Assembly: GCF_051020765.1 (NCBI RefSeq)
Contig: NC_134935.1
Coordinates: 9,115,579-9,179,578 of the forward strand
DNA length: 64,000 nt
Direction of reading: 5' to 3'
Origin: Lasioglossum baleicum
Taxonomy: Eukaryota > Arthropoda > Insecta > Hymenoptera > Halictidae
Shown here piece by piece: positions 1 to 12,442 of the stretch; position 1 is the stretch's first letter; the number at the start of each line of letters is the position of its first letter. The translations under genes were made by a program, and so were the position numbers. Below the pieces are notes generated by a model. The model searched no databases. It was not told where the DNA came from and saw nothing but the letters and a program-made list of their open reading frames with translations.

Positions 1-994
1 GGTATCAATTTAGCCATGGATCTTTCGGTCTGATTATTAACATAACGCGTCTTATAATCCAGGAATAGATAGAGTAGGTGGTCAAACGATTGACGGAGTC
101 GACCGTTCAAAATAAACTGACCGGTGAACGGCCTTTGGGAAGGCTGGCCAAACAGGGGTAAAGACACAAAAGAGGAGATACGGTTACGTGAACATTGGCA
201 CTCGAAGAGTGTCGCACCGGAATATCGATTTCCGATAGAATGGCCCGGGTATATATTCGCCGGCGCTAATTCGAAATATCGTCGATAGCCGGTTGTAAGA
301 TTGGAAATTCCGTTCTGTACATATACTTCAAGGGCAAGCACGCCTAATACACGGCGATGTTACGTTACCACTTGACTACCACCACCGCCACCACAAATCC
401 CCACGATCCGTATAATCCTGCGGAATCGGCCGATACGGTCCCGCTACTGTGTAAACCACCGATTGGATTCTGGATTATCATCGTTTCGCAATATCTATCT
501 TCCCCCGTCTTTTACTGTAACGTCTTTCCGCTGAGCCGTGCCGCGACACGGGACTCCAAGTCGGTTAATTGGAAACGTCTGCACTTTTCTTGCTGGTGGA
601 TTGCGGCCGCAATATTTCCGCCTTCATCGCCGTGCAAACAATCGCAGGAATTAGTTCGAATCATCAAACCAATGCGTTCCAAAAGTCATCACTTCTTTGG
701 AGATCCTGGGAGAGACACAACGCACAGTGGTTTGGCCACCGGATCTAACAGTTCATTTGGTAAAACATGACCCAACAAAAACATCCTGCAAACAGGAGCC
801 AAGTTCCTATGGTCGTAAAAAGTTGTGAGATCAAACAAAATACGTCCAAGTTCGTTAGCTTAGACAAATACCTCTTGCAATACTGAAAAAGCGTTTGTAA
901 AAATTAGTTTAAAAGAACGCTATTTAATTTTTGAAGAGTTACATGGAGGGGCTAAATTATTTTCGATTTTTGAGATCCGATATCTCGGTACCTA
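1..994. other. No recognisable feature
   Basis: Mixed-composition DNA. An open frame at 357-770 has no recognisable domain and uneven composition. From about 770 the sequence becomes AT-rich. Confidence 0.6.
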
Positions 995-1454
995 CACTGA
1001 GAAAAAAATCCTGTCGAAACAAAAAAAATATATGTTGATTCAATAAGATGTACTATTGAATAGTGCCAATATCATATGAACTTATTTTAATATTTAATAC
1101 TATTGAATTTAATAGCAAAACTCATTTCCGCCAATCATATAAGCGAATAGCTTGACCATCAATGTTCTCAAAAAAAATAAGATATGGCCTCGAACCAATT
1201 TCAGTATAAATTAATACATTTCTCAAATTTTTTTAACAACATATCTGATTGAAGGAAAAAAAGAAATATTACGAATAATAATGTACGGTATTGAATCGAA
1301 TAATATTTTCAATCATTTCATGATAGACAATTCAAATACATCACGATTTGCTTCTAAATTTCATACTATTGAAAAGAATACATTGATATTCATCGAAGTA
1401 AAAAAATTAGAATAACACGCGTGTTATTGAAGTAACTACTTTTTTTTCTCAGTG
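995..1454. mobile_element. AT-rich MITE with CACTGAGAAAAAA ends
   Basis: The terminal repeat CACTGAGAAAAAA at the left is mirrored by TTTTTTCTCAGTG at the right, and each end is flanked by TA (993-994 and 1455-1456). The 460-bp body is AT-rich with no coding potential. TA duplication and short ends fit a Tc1/mariner-type MITE. Confidence 0.6.
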
Positions 1455-3267
1455 TACTAATGTTAGAAGATTAATGTTTTGTCAATATTGAGACATGATA
1501 GCATTTAACAAGTGTACGTAATTACATATCTCCATCTGCCTCCAGTGCCTTCCTGTAAAACGAGGTAGTGCGAGAACTTGGCTGGTGCACCTAGATTTTT
1601 CTCGTATCGGTATTTAATGCATCTAAAGTAAACTCGCGATCTAGCTCACTGAGGATCTCCACGATCACTGTCCCTTCGCCTACCTCTTCTACTGGTATCT
1701 TTTGTTCTTTCGGCGCGGTCGACGTAATTATAAAAATAATTTACCTACACAATCTCTCTCTCTCTCTGCTCGGAACAGGCGATGGGAGTTAAATTGCGAT
1801 TTTACTGTAAATTATAATACTTTCCAAATGTTTAGCAACGCCGACAATTTCGATATCAATGAAATTTAATCAAAATTATTTAATAGGACAAGCATTTAAA
1901 ACATTAACATTTTGTGAATATGATTTTGAATCGAGAAAATCACTAATTTAATATTTTTAAAGTTTACTTTTTAAATGAAGAGCATTCTTTTACCTTGAAA
2001 GTGCATACCTCAAATTTAGAATTACAGTTTGTCATTTATTAAATCAGGAATTCTTAATGGACTTAACTCCAAACAGTTCTGTATTTTTTCAAATTGGAAT
2101 AATTTCTGTATACTTCTGCTTGTATGATGCCGCATGAATCATTCCCACTTGCGTCATTCTTCGGGAATTATTATTGTTTAAAATGTGACAGATACTTCAG
2201 TATATTGCTCTCTAAATGCCCATCCCTTCAAAAACGATTAAATGAAAAAGATTGATTTTAAAAATTGTACTAACATTTTTAAAAATCATTTTATGAATAC
2301 TATTATGGACTACTGTTTATTTTAAAACTGAACATGATTTTTTTTTAAAACAAGAATGTTTTAAACAAAAGTCAATCAACATTTAGCGGTCTACAAATTT
2401 CATAAATTACATTCACAATTTCGTTCATGATTATATGCCACTGACGTTTATTAAATAATTTTTACATTTTCTACCTCCTGTGTATGCAGTACACGATTCT
2501 TTTAGACTCGTTCCATAATTGAGAATAAATGTGATACTGGAATAAATGAAATGTCCACTTTTGATCACTAAGTAGAATCGTTCTTCTGTTTTTTTGCGCG
2601 TTTTGTTTATCATTCTTTGTTCCATAAACGTTCGAGCGAGTACACTGTTTTATTTTGCCTTTTGAACTAATACACCCCCCGGTAATTTTATGGCGACTAT
2701 CGATTTATCGAACGTGTGCCGGGTACGATAGCGACCGTTATTTGGCACTCGTTGGTCGCATTTGCGGCGGTGTCCGATGATATTTGCTGTGCTCCTATCA
2801 GTTTTTGTTTGACTTTTATTCGAGTTCGAATAAGAGTCGATACAGCCATGGTTGTACTCGCGGAGAATGGTAAACGGAGTATTTGTTTGCGATGATTTGC
2901 CAGGTTTTGAATTACCGAATCCAGTCTGGTAGCATCGACGAAACCATATAATATAACTATATAGTTATCGTCAAACGCATGATCAACTTTTACAGTGCTA
3001 TATAATCATGCTATTAAATTTCAGTCGATACGGATTTGTTATTTTTTCGTTCACGTCATTCACAGTGAATTTATATTTTTCATCCTTCTTTATGTTCCTG
3101 ACCTTACATGACCTTAAATCACTAATCGTTGAAATTGTCTCGCGAAAGGCTACAAACGCAAGAGTTCAGGTTGACCTTCGAATCGCCTAAGCACCTCCAA
3201 AGCCAAACAAGTTTTGTGTGAAACATTTCTTCCTATCTCAAAAAATGTAGAAGTTATTCAAGTAGCT
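1455..3267. other. AT-rich DNA without a recognised gene
   Basis: Contains a (CT)n run at 1753-1767. A less AT-rich part lies at 2690-2960. Nothing coding is convincing. Confidence 0.6.
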
Positions 3268-3545
3268 TTTTTTAGGTGACTCACCCTGTGCTTGTTACTA
3301 TATTGTCTAAAATACAGGGTATTTCACCTAACTTGAACACCTTGAAGATCTTTGTTGTTTTTAAAGATACGTCAAATGTCTGAAGGACAATAACGTTTTC
3401 AATATTGCACACAAAATTGCAACTGGTTGGGATTACAAAGAAGTTGTATTTTACAATTTATGTGGGCCTATATTGATAATTTAAAAAAATAGGTTTTGTA
3501 GATCTACACGAATTATTCTGGAAATTTCGTCTGTGTCTATATAAG
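3268..3545. repeat. Cluster of foldback-element fragments
   Basis: 3270-3335 holds two ACAGGGT-type ends facing outward (GGTGACTCACCCTG and CAGGGTATTTCACC). From 3314 the sequence resembles the arm of the foldback at 44752 (ATCTTTGTTGTTTT, then a run like AAATGTCTGAAGGACAAT). From about 3410 it resembles the interior of the foldbacks at 30292 and 48841 (TGTGGGCCTATATTGA, TTTTGTAGATCT). These are eroded remains. Confidence 0.6.
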
Positions 3546-4599
3546 GGTTAATGAACAGAGATTGGATGTTGGTCAAGATGCTTTTGTAGACACCGACGCG
3601 GCGGCGCGGCGCCAACAGAAACGCGGCGTGGCGTCCTCCGCGTTCCATTTTTATTTGCAACGTGCAAAACGTAAGTACCCCGAAAGTTCCATTAAAAGGT
3701 TGAAAATGCACGGCGTTGAATCCTCTTCGCCTCCGCTTCAAAACGAGTGGCCACTGCTGAGCCCTCTTCAAGTGGCTTCAAGCGTGCTTCCGACAAAGAG
3801 CAGTTTCAGCTTTTGATTCGCTAGCTAGCGTTGATGATCGTCGTCTGAATTCCACATTTTCCCGCGGCCGTCGCGGCGCTTTTGATCAATATTTTATTTG
3901 TCCATTCGCGAGTAGAATCGTAACCGGAAACAAGGAGCCACCGGTCGCGACAAAAACTTTCCCACCCATTATTCATCGAAAAGGCCGTAATGCCGTTCCA
4001 CTTCTTTTTAATCGTTCATTTTCATTCCGACAAGGCACACAACGAAATAGCGAGAGCCACGCTGAAACTTTCATTCGAAGTTATAATTGCCATTATAAAA
4101 TTTGGCAAGCGCAGATTGCTTGTCCCGTCACTTTGCCTCGCGGACCGTGTGCAACTGTGTGCACGTGTCGATTCGTGCGTGGAAACAATGGCGGCCGCGT
4201 TGCCCGCTTTTCTGACCGAGCTTTTAGCGCGAAAGCACCGACCGTCCGGCCAACCCTCGGGAAATAAACTACTTTGCTGGATGCTCGTTGATGGAGACAA
4301 TGGAATGGACGGCGACCTCAATGGACAGACCGAAAACTGAAAGGGGAGGTCGATAAATGTCTATACAGACGGCGAAAGTTTGCTTCGGAAGAGTTCTCCG
4401 CCGCACAATACCGTCAGGACTTTTTCCGCTCTGATCTTCAAGACGGAACCTGTCGTCAACAGGTTCTTTTCTTACGTTTCTCATTTTTGCATTCTATTTT
4501 CGCTATATTCGATATAGGGTAAGCGTAGCAGAGACGCCATTTGCATTAGGAGCCAATATCAACTTTGTTTCACAACGTAGTTTTCACATAGTCGGGACT
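3546..4599. other. CpG-rich single-copy stretch
   Basis: Many CG dinucleotides at 3590-4300 (GCGGCGGCGCGGCGCC near 3598). Overlapping short open frames on both strands are what GC-rich DNA gives by chance. Confidence 0.5.
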
Positions 4600-4740
4600 C
4601 TAGCAAACATACTACGAATTATGTCATATTTGGTATTATTCCGATTCGCAGAATGTCACAAACACGTTGGTAAAAGTTTCACAAAAACATAGTGGAAAAT
4701 TAACGAGTTCTGTCATTGAATTAATATTGTCTCACCGACG
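4600..4740. repeat. Fragment related to the 26.3-27.3 kb foldback pair
   Basis: The string ATGTCATATTTGGTATTATT followed by a CAGAATGTCACAAA-like run resembles 27070-27180 and 61505-61625. No ends are recognisable. Confidence 0.45.
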
Positions 4741-4768
4741 TAATCTTTATTCTGTGAAAACTAATGAC

Positions 4769-5253
4769 TAGACCAGGGGCCGCCAAACTTTTCTGATCAT
4801 CGACCACAAAAAATTTGCTAATTCTCTTATCGACCCCCGCTATAAAAAATGTTCAAAAAAGAAAAAAACATGTTTTTAAATGATTTATTTTATTTTGACA
4901 AAATCAAATTTTTACATAAATCAATGAGAAGGATGTACTTGATGACACTTAACAAGATTAGCAATGTTTCGTTCGAAATTTGCGATTGAATAGCATTGGT
5001 ATTCATCGACTCCTAATCTACCCTCTAGATGAGATCGACCCCTAATTATATATTATATCGACCACTATGATGATCCTTGGACTAGACTTTAGATCTTTAT
5101 GCGTTTATAGCGAAATTGAGTAGATGAAATTCAAAACTGTTGAAAAATTTTAAACTATTAAACTCAATAAGGGAAGAAATAACATTCAATTTGGTTTCCA
5201 TTTCTTGCAATCGATGCAGACAATTTTTATTGTGCATAAAGATCCGCAGTCTC
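4769..5253. mobile_element. hAT-type MITE (TAGACTGCGG family) interrupted by another element
   Basis: The right end reads GATCCGCAGTCTC and the left end TAGAC...TTTAGATCTTTATGCG. The 8-bp flank CTAATGAC occurs exactly at 4761-4768 and at 5254-5261, the target duplication of a hAT transposase. A second hAT-type element (4774-5079) has inserted five bases inside the left end. Other copies: 38811, 43066, 46154, 54285. Confidence 0.8.
4774..5079. mobile_element. hAT-type MITE (CAGGGG ends) nested in another MITE
   Basis: The left end CAGGGGCCGCCAAACTTTTC is imperfectly mirrored by the right end reading ATGATGATCCTTG. The 8-bp sequence GACTAGAC flanks it exactly at 4766-4773 and 5080-5087. The interior is AT-rich and noncoding, with repeated ATCGACC motifs near both ends. 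Confidence 0.8.
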
Positions 5254-5261
5254 CTAATGAC

Positions 5262-8200
5262 TCACATGGAAACTTCTCACACTTTCTGAAAGCGTGTTAA
5301 GTTAAATACCTTTCCACATTAGGATAGTAAATGTGATATTTTCTTCTGCGTACAAAATTGGAAAGAACGAAATTTTATTGTCTTTATTAGATAGCCGGTG
5401 GAGGAGTCAATGTTTCAATCAGACCTTCTCGATCGACTCCAGCAACCACCGGCGACGATATTACCGGTATCCTGACCCGTTAATTACTTAGACGTATTAG
5501 GAAATGAACAGAAGGGACTGGAGAGGTATTAGGAAACGAACAGAAGGAGACGGGTATTCTTTTCGCGTAACTTTATTCCCCAGCAATCGGAGGAATGGAT
5601 TCCAATCCGGCTCGAAGACGAGCAGACTGTTGTTCGTCAGCGGCCGAAGCCGTTTTCATCGGCTCAATTTCCGTCTGTTCTCTTCACCTTTTTTCTTCTT
5701 CTCTCTGCGCCCTGTCTTCTCGTGTAATCGTAGATGTCGAACGAGTAGTCCGAACCAATTCTTCCGCCCCCGGTTGATTATTGGTTTCATATTAACAGCA
5801 GTTTATATCCCAGTTTCGTTCTGTTTTCACGCATTTATTTTCGAACGTTCCACTACTTTCTCCCAGCTATTTTGTTTGTAATAACTCTTTTCTTATTCTT
5901 TAACGCTCTTTTTTAATTCTTCGGTAAAAATTAGAACATCAATATTTTTTATTACATGGTACTTTCATTCAAAAACATTTAATAACATTTTCCTAATTTT
6001 TTTAAACCTGTTCGAAAAATCCGAAAAATCTGAAAAAATACACATATATTAATAAATGTGCCACTTTGAAAACTTTAAGATAATATCGACAATTTTATGC
6101 TTCTGGATTTCTTAAAGAAGTTATTTTACAATAAAAAATTCTGAAATAATTTACTGTCGTTTGTGCTAATAACAATTTTTCCGTAATTTTTTGCTGAGCA
6201 GAACAGAAGAAATGGAGCATAATTCATTGAAACCGTGCTCACCCTATAACTACCCTTGTGGTAGGGGTAACGACTTGAAACTAGTTACAGAGGGTTTTCT
6301 TTGGGAGCCCCATATATCGAATGATCTTAATAAAAATCAATTTGGTTTGGGGGCATTTTTCAACGTCTTATCTGGCGACAGCCAAAAAATAAAAAATAAA
6401 AATTGTCTGTACCGATTGCAAGAAATATAAACGAAATTGAATGTTATTTCTTCGCTTGATGATTTTAATAGAGGAGAAATCATGTTTTGACATCTTCAAT
6501 TTTTTATATTTTCCACCAATTTTCAATTTCATTTACTCAATTTTGCTATAAATGCATAAAGATGCGCAGTCTAGTTATCATACGTCATTTTCTTGCTGAA
6601 GACAAGAAAAACCCTCGACCATACTCGAGTCGTAGGTCAACTATGACACTGTATGACGGATTAAAGATTGTTCGGCCTTATCGAACGTTGCCTTCGTGAC
6701 AAATAGTCGACAAGCTACGATCCCGGTAATGGCCAACAGGTGCAGCCTTCCATTCGCGGAGACAATACATTCTTTTTCTGTCGGTTCTGTTCTTCGTCGG
6801 CGATCTTTCGCCGCACGATGCAAACAGAGGTCGACGGACGGGGGGTTGCATTAGACCGATGGAGGCAGGAGTGGATTAAACGCCTCGGTGACAGGTTGTT
6901 TTATGAGCGCATTTGATCCAGTTTCCGCCATAAGTGCACTACCGCCAAGTACAGAACTCGACCCGCTAACACTCCCTCCACGCCTCGGTTTATTACCAAC
7001 CGAACTATTTTCCGACGCGCGGCCCTTTTCAATTAAGTCGGCCGTTCCTCGCTCCGTTGTGATATATTTACGCGGTTGTTTCAATTGAAACACTGCGTCG
7101 CGAGATAACCGCGTCTAATGCAACCATGACAGCGACTCCTGCGAGTCTGTCATGAGAGCAGGGTAAACGGTTCACGCACTTAGACGAAGCAAATTGTTCC
7201 AGCTAGTGAGACCAGCGATCCAAAGAATTATGGAAGAATTATGGTATTATGTGATTTTGTATTTTACGTAAGGAAAATCATTATACGTCGGAGAACTAAT
7301 AACAGCTCTTAGCATTAAATACAGCTACGATTTTTTAAAGAATAGAGTCATCTGAGCTGAAAATATTTAACTTTAACGTGTTAATAAATTTTAAGAAATC
7401 ATGATCCGTCAGGTGAAAAAAATTATATCTCGAAAACTGTAAGATTTTATTCAGAATATGGTTTCTGCACTTAAAATGTTATTCATAACTAAACAGTAAG
7501 AAATAGTATTATTTTAGGTTTTAAACAAAATATTTGAAGTTTATTTTTCGAATCATACTGTAAATTGAAAGATACTTAAAGTACTTATTTAAATACTTAT
7601 TTCAATAACCAGAAAAACTCCTGTGGATTTACAATTCGGGAGGAGTATTGTATATTTATGTGTGTGCTAAACTCTTGCGTGAGCGACGCAGGTTTAATAT
7701 TGACAATCTGCATTTATTTCGCATAAACAATGATATGTGTTTTTCGCAGCCTTCTGGCGCAATTAAAATATGAGGAAGATAGGAAAATGTACGAGAAATG
7801 TACATACGCGTGGCGAAAATAAAAACAATACAACTATAAAAATACCATGTATGAGTTTATAGTAAAATCAATACGACGGGAGCAGCTCGTCAATGGAATT
7901 GCATTTGCACACCAGGCCACGCGTGGGATACGCTTTTATTATTGCAACCTCGAGTTTTCATAAGGAGCCGGAAGAAAAATCGAGATACGCGCAGGGGAGA
8001 TAACACGCGTTCTACAGGTTACGTATTAAAAATTACCGTGTTTTGACGTCGAGACGGCCATTACTCTTGCATATATCTAATATTTAGGTACTCACGGAAA
8101 TGAACTGCAAGCTTCGCGTTGCCGGCCCATTTAAAAGAGAGAATTAGAGAGTAGAGAAATCCTTTATTTCGCCGGAATTACGAGGTAATCTTGAAGTGAA

Positions 8201-8515
8201 GGGTGATACATGGCTGAGCCATTAACTTAATTTCGCGAAAATCCCGGGTCCGTTATTACGGCTCGCGCGCTTTCCGTCTCCGCGTTTCGTTTCGAAGTTA
8301 TTCCCCTCCGTTTGTGAATAGTTGAAATATTCAATAGCAGTTGTCCAGCCGAATAATATTTCATGCTAAACTGTCAGAAATTCACGGAAACGGATGGGAT
8401 CACCACGGATTTTCTCGAGGCTCGACCGGGAAGCGCGTTTCCACGTCTTTTCCTATCTGCATCCTGCTATGAGCAATTTCCATTCGGAGGAACGAAGGGC
8501 TGCTGTTCGATCTAG
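5262..8515. other. Mostly single-copy DNA with two CpG-rich parts
   Basis: CpG-rich parts lie at 5430-5790 and 6640-7150, separated by AT-rich DNA and a MITE fragment at 6405-6573. No domain, RNA gene or repeat was recognised elsewhere. Confidence 0.5.
6405..6573. mobile_element. Partial hAT-type MITE of the TAGACTGCGG family
   Basis: The right terminus ATGCATAAAGATGCGCAGTC matches the family, and the interior (TTTAATAGAGGAGAAA, GAATGTTATTTCTTC) matches the copies at 5100 and 39350 in reverse order. The left terminus is not clear. Confidence 0.55.
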
Positions 8516-8950
8516 GGTACCACAAATTTTGGACTTCTTTTTATATAATCCCGTTGATTGTGACGAGAAAATGTCGATAAGCCAAATTTCAATCCTAGGA
8601 ATTCAGTAGTTCAGAAGTTATGCGTGTTTGAAGTCAAGCGATTTTCAGTATTTTTGATAGCTAAGGAGGCTGCCATGTTGCTACGTATTATATACTTTGT
8701 TTTGGAAAATTTATTCTTGAAAATCTACATTATCGATATCAGTGCGTGCTTGTGGTACCACCTAGCGGCTGCGCTCACTACGTACCAATATGGCGGCACC
8801 TTTACCAATCAAACACGCTGAAAATTGCTGACCTTAAGTACTCGTAACTTTTGAATTACTGAACTTCTAGAATTGAAACTTGGATTTAAGCGTTTCCTCA
8901 TCAAAATCTACGTGATTATATTAAAAAAAGTCCAAAATTTGTTTGTAACC
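8516..8950. mobile_element. Foldback element, variant of the GTAGATTT/ATGGCGGC palindrome family
   Basis: The left arm GGTACCACAAATTTTGGAC is mirrored by GTCCAAAATTTGTTTGTAACC at the right. Inner arms carry GGAGGCTGCCATGTTG against CAATATGGCGGCACC, the motif pair shared with the palindromes at 32371, 38845 and 62995. A loop of about 80 bp lies near 8690-8760. Confidence 0.65.
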
Positions 8951-9827
8951 ATTTACTGACGCAAGTAGAACATTAGAAGGACTTACTATTATACTTGGTA
9001 CTGCTTCGTGGTCGCTGCTGCTCTGGTGTTGCTGTTGCACTGCTATCGATGCTTAGTCGATGCTAACGAAGAAATGACTGAGCAACTCCCAGATGGTCGA
9101 CAGGATTTTTTATGTTTCTATTCCTCCGCCAGTAAATTCGAGTTCCTCCGACCTTATTTACAGGCACTCTGCGGGCTGTCAGCGTAATTCATAACTTCCG
9201 TAAGGCGGCATGTTATAAATCCAAACACTCTTGACATATTAAAAGGGAGCGGAGGGAAACAATTTTACGATATCGGATTTCGGCGATGGCTCGTGTGTCA
9301 CTGGCCAATTTGTTCAGTTCCCAGACAATTCGGAGAACTGTTTTCAGATCAATGACTTCTTCTCGCGATTTACGCGTCAGACGAGAATGAAATTTATCGA
9401 ACAGACGAAATTCAATCGACCCGCTCTAAGCTTGGCTCGAGGTCTGATTGTTTTGGGATTGGTGAGGACACTGGCGGACGCTTAACCATATCCCAGTATA
9501 CTAAAAAATACTATACTATAAACCGATTTTTGTCCCAGCATTGCAACTGTAAATATGAAATTTTGTTCAACTTCTCTGGGACATTCGGCTTTGTAATTTT
9601 AAAATATATAGCTACTAGTATTTCAATAAAGTTTAACAGAATGTTTAGGACGATCCCAGTATGGTACTTCTTATTGTTAGTTTGAAGAAACCGTATACCA
9701 CTTAAGTGTGCAAAAATGTGTGCCAAGATAATACATATTAAACTGTCTAAAATGGAAACAGAATATCAGATTTATATATATAATTAACGCTTAGCAGTCG
9801 AGGGGAGACTTAGAGTCACTAGTAAAA

Positions 9828-9985
9828 ATTGCTGTACCATTATTTACAATGTTGTTTAGATTATTAAATATTTTGGTATCTCTAATCAATTACTAAACAT
9901 TTAAGTATTGCATATCCATAGAATGAAAAGTATCATATACGATGGAATTAATCCAGGTCGGAAGAAATGTTTAATTTTCCAGTTA
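9828..9985. mobile_element. Truncated TTAA-type MITE (CCCTTTGCACT family)
   Basis: The interior TCTAATCAATTACTAAACAT and CAGGTCGGAAGAAATGTTTA matches copies at 12209, 24736, 28425 and 54185. It stops at TTTCCGAGTG before the expected terminal CAAAGGG and TTAA. Confidence 0.6.
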
Positions 9986-10010
9986 AAATATTTCCGAGTG
10001 AAAACGGTGA

Positions 10011-10041
10011 ATATATGAAATATATGAAATATATGAAATAT
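10011..10041. repeat. Short tandem repeat, (ATATGAAAT)n
   Basis: About three and a half copies of a 10-bp unit reading ATATATGAAA. Confidence 0.85.
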
Positions 10042-10662
10042 GAGAAGTTGAAAAAACGATGTGTATTTTAACGGAAACGAAGCAACGCAATCCTCCCTCA
10101 TTGCGGTCCGGAAACGCGTATCCACTCTCGACCTACTATTTACCAGATACTGGATATTACCCATTATCCGGTGGGTTTTGATTAATCGTTGGGAATAAGC
10201 TACGCTTATTGTCGACCTTCCCGCAAAGGTCGGGAATCGACCGTCGAACGTGAGCGAACGTGGCGTTCCGTGTATACCCCAGGACTAATGGATTGTCGGT
10301 GGTGCGTAATTGCGTGCGTGCTCGGAACTGCATTATGCGGTTGTTCTTCGTCAATGCTTTCGATCGTATAATGCTGGTGTCCTCGGGTACGAGTATGTAT
10401 CGAAAATAATTTGATTCCCACCGGTGCAATGAATTCCCGTCGAATCTGATTAGACTCCGGAGTTGCCCTAATTTTCACGTTAAACATCTTGCGAGCAGTT
10501 AGTACGTAACACGTTATTAGAGAAAATACGATACATCTACGGGAGATCCTCGAGCTAACCAGCGTTATTACATTCCCCTAGGTCGAGGTCAATGTTCCTC
10601 AGATTATTCTGATACGAGAAATTGCACGGATTTAGAGTCTACGAATCTAGTTCATTCATAAC

Positions 10663-10715
10663 TAGACAGCGGATTTTATGCATTTATGACAAAAATGAGT
10701 TGTTGTAAAGAAGCT
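10663..10715. mobile_element. Single end of a TAGACTGCGG-family hAT MITE
   Basis: TAGACAGCGGATTTTATGCA followed by TTTATGACAAAAATGAG matches the left end of the family. The rest is missing. Confidence 0.55.
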
Positions 10716-10742
10716 TAATTCCTAGGATAAGAAAGGGTTGCT

Positions 10743-11046
10743 CTTTTCCTTGCGTAATCAGAAATTTTTACCATTTTCCTATGTTATTCGGTAGATTTGG
10801 ACGAGATGATGAGAGAAATCCAAGTTTCGATCCTGCAGGGGAAATGGTTCACAAGTTAAAGATGCTTGAAGTTGAGAAATTTCCTGTGTTTTGGACAGAA
10901 CACTGGAAATTGATCAACTTTAAATATTTATAACTTGTGAATCATTGATCGTGCAGGATCGAAACTTAGATTTCTCTCATCTTCGCGTTCAAATCTACTG
11001 GATAACATATGAACAAGACAAAGATTTCTGGTTACGCATGGAAAAG
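10743..11046. mobile_element. Foldback element, 304 bp, almost all stem
   Basis: The left arm CTTTTCCTTGCGTAATCAG pairs with CTGGTTACGCATGGAAAAG at the right. Inside, ATCCAAGTTTCGATCCTGCA pairs with TGCAGGATCGAAACTTAGAT. The arms continue almost to the centre (near 10890-10900). It is related to the palindrome at 62995 by the AATCCAAGTTTC(G/A)ATCCT string. Confidence 0.75.
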
Positions 11047-12208
11047 TTTACCCTAAAAATGTGGTGTATTTGATGATCGGGTGTAACTTACCTCGGCCAA
11101 GGTAGAGCCCGTGTTTCTTTCCGATAGTGAACCAACACGACGAGTTTAAAATGTTCAATTTATTTTGCAGGTCGTAGTATTGTGAGGATGAAAACATGGC
11201 TTATTATTCTATGTTCGAAAAACTGTACTCTTACAATTCACACGCTCTCCGATATTCGACGACGCGAAAGAAATGAAACGGTTCTACGGCGACGCGGTGA
11301 ACCGCTAGACACCGTGCAGATCGCAAATTTAAAACAATTCAACACTACAAACGTCAATCAATACGATCCTGAAAATGTTGCACTGCGGCTAGCAAGACTC
11401 TACATCGCTATTAGATAGTGAGCACATCGATTCGGTAAATGTCAATAATAACCGTCGCATCTTCCGGCGAGGTGTTCATAAATTATTTGGTAATCGGTCT
11501 AATTAGTAGAAACGCGTACGCTTGTCTGACGAAATGTGTATTATCCCATTGCATGTAAAAAGACACGATAAAATCCTTGCATCTCGTGTATCTTGTGTCG
11601 TTCTAGTCACTTTTGGCCGGAAGATCGATCTCATTTTTCCCCCTGTTAGAGTAAATAGAGCTTTCGATCTTTTAATTAATTCATTTCAGTAATTCAATAC
11701 TAAAAATTTAGAAACAGATATTTTTTTAGTGGGATGTCAATTAACAGTTTTTTAATTTGCCGACGAGAGTTTACTGAAAATAGTAAAACTGTTTGCTTTA
11801 GAGTAGGAGAGAAACAATTACGTAGCAATTTGAAGAATTAGAAAAGACGAGGTTCGAATCGAGGATAATTGGAACGATCTTCCCGACCAAGATGCTGTAT
11901 CTAAACGTTGCGCTTACTTATTATATAATTAACATACATGTATATACACTGATCACATTAATACATTAGGTGAGCATTTTAATGTTACCTGGAAACATTG
12001 ATTGTGTTCTTAAATCGATAAAACGGCTCTTACGCATTCTGGAAAACGGTGTGCATGATGGGACGATAGACGATTGCACTTCGTAATTTAATCTAACGTA
12101 ATTGACCGTTGATTGACAATTCCTGAATAAAAACCGCACGAGTTTTTATCAATACCGAACGGCATGGGTCACTCTTTTTTATATTCTCTAGTTTCGCAGA
12201 CGTTAAAA
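11047..12208. other. No recognisable feature
   Basis: A TTTTGCAG-like acceptor string at 11163-11170 precedes an open plus frame to 11418, but the 78 residues match no family I know. Confidence 0.5.
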
Positions 12209-12438
12209 CCCTTTGCACTCGGAGATATTAACTCGAAAATTAAACATTTCTTCCGACCTAGAATATATCCATTCCCCACAATTTTTAAAATTTTATGGAT
12301 TGCTGTGATACCTCATGCAATACCTAAATGTTTAGTAACTGATTAGATATCTACATATTTAATAATGTAAACAATATTTTCAATGACGGTACAGCAAGTT
12401 TTAGTGGCGCCGCAGAGTCGCCATTCGCGTGCTAAGGG
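12209..12438. mobile_element. piggyBac-like MITE (CCCTTTGCACT family), nearly full length
   Basis: It starts CCCTTTGCACTCGGAG and ends CGCGTGCTAAGGG directly before TTAA (12439-12442). At the left a TTAA lies at 12203-12206 with two extra A bases. TTAA targets and CCC-starting ends are piggyBac hallmarks; no transposase is present. Confidence 0.65.
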
Positions 12439-12442
12439 TTAA

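Noticed and set aside
357..770. 137-codon plus-strand open frame
   Set aside because: No domain, odd composition, and no splice or neighbouring exon support.
11845..11865. GGTTCGAATC string resembling a tRNA B box
   Set aside because: No matching A box, and no acceptor stem or cloverleaf can be drawn around it.
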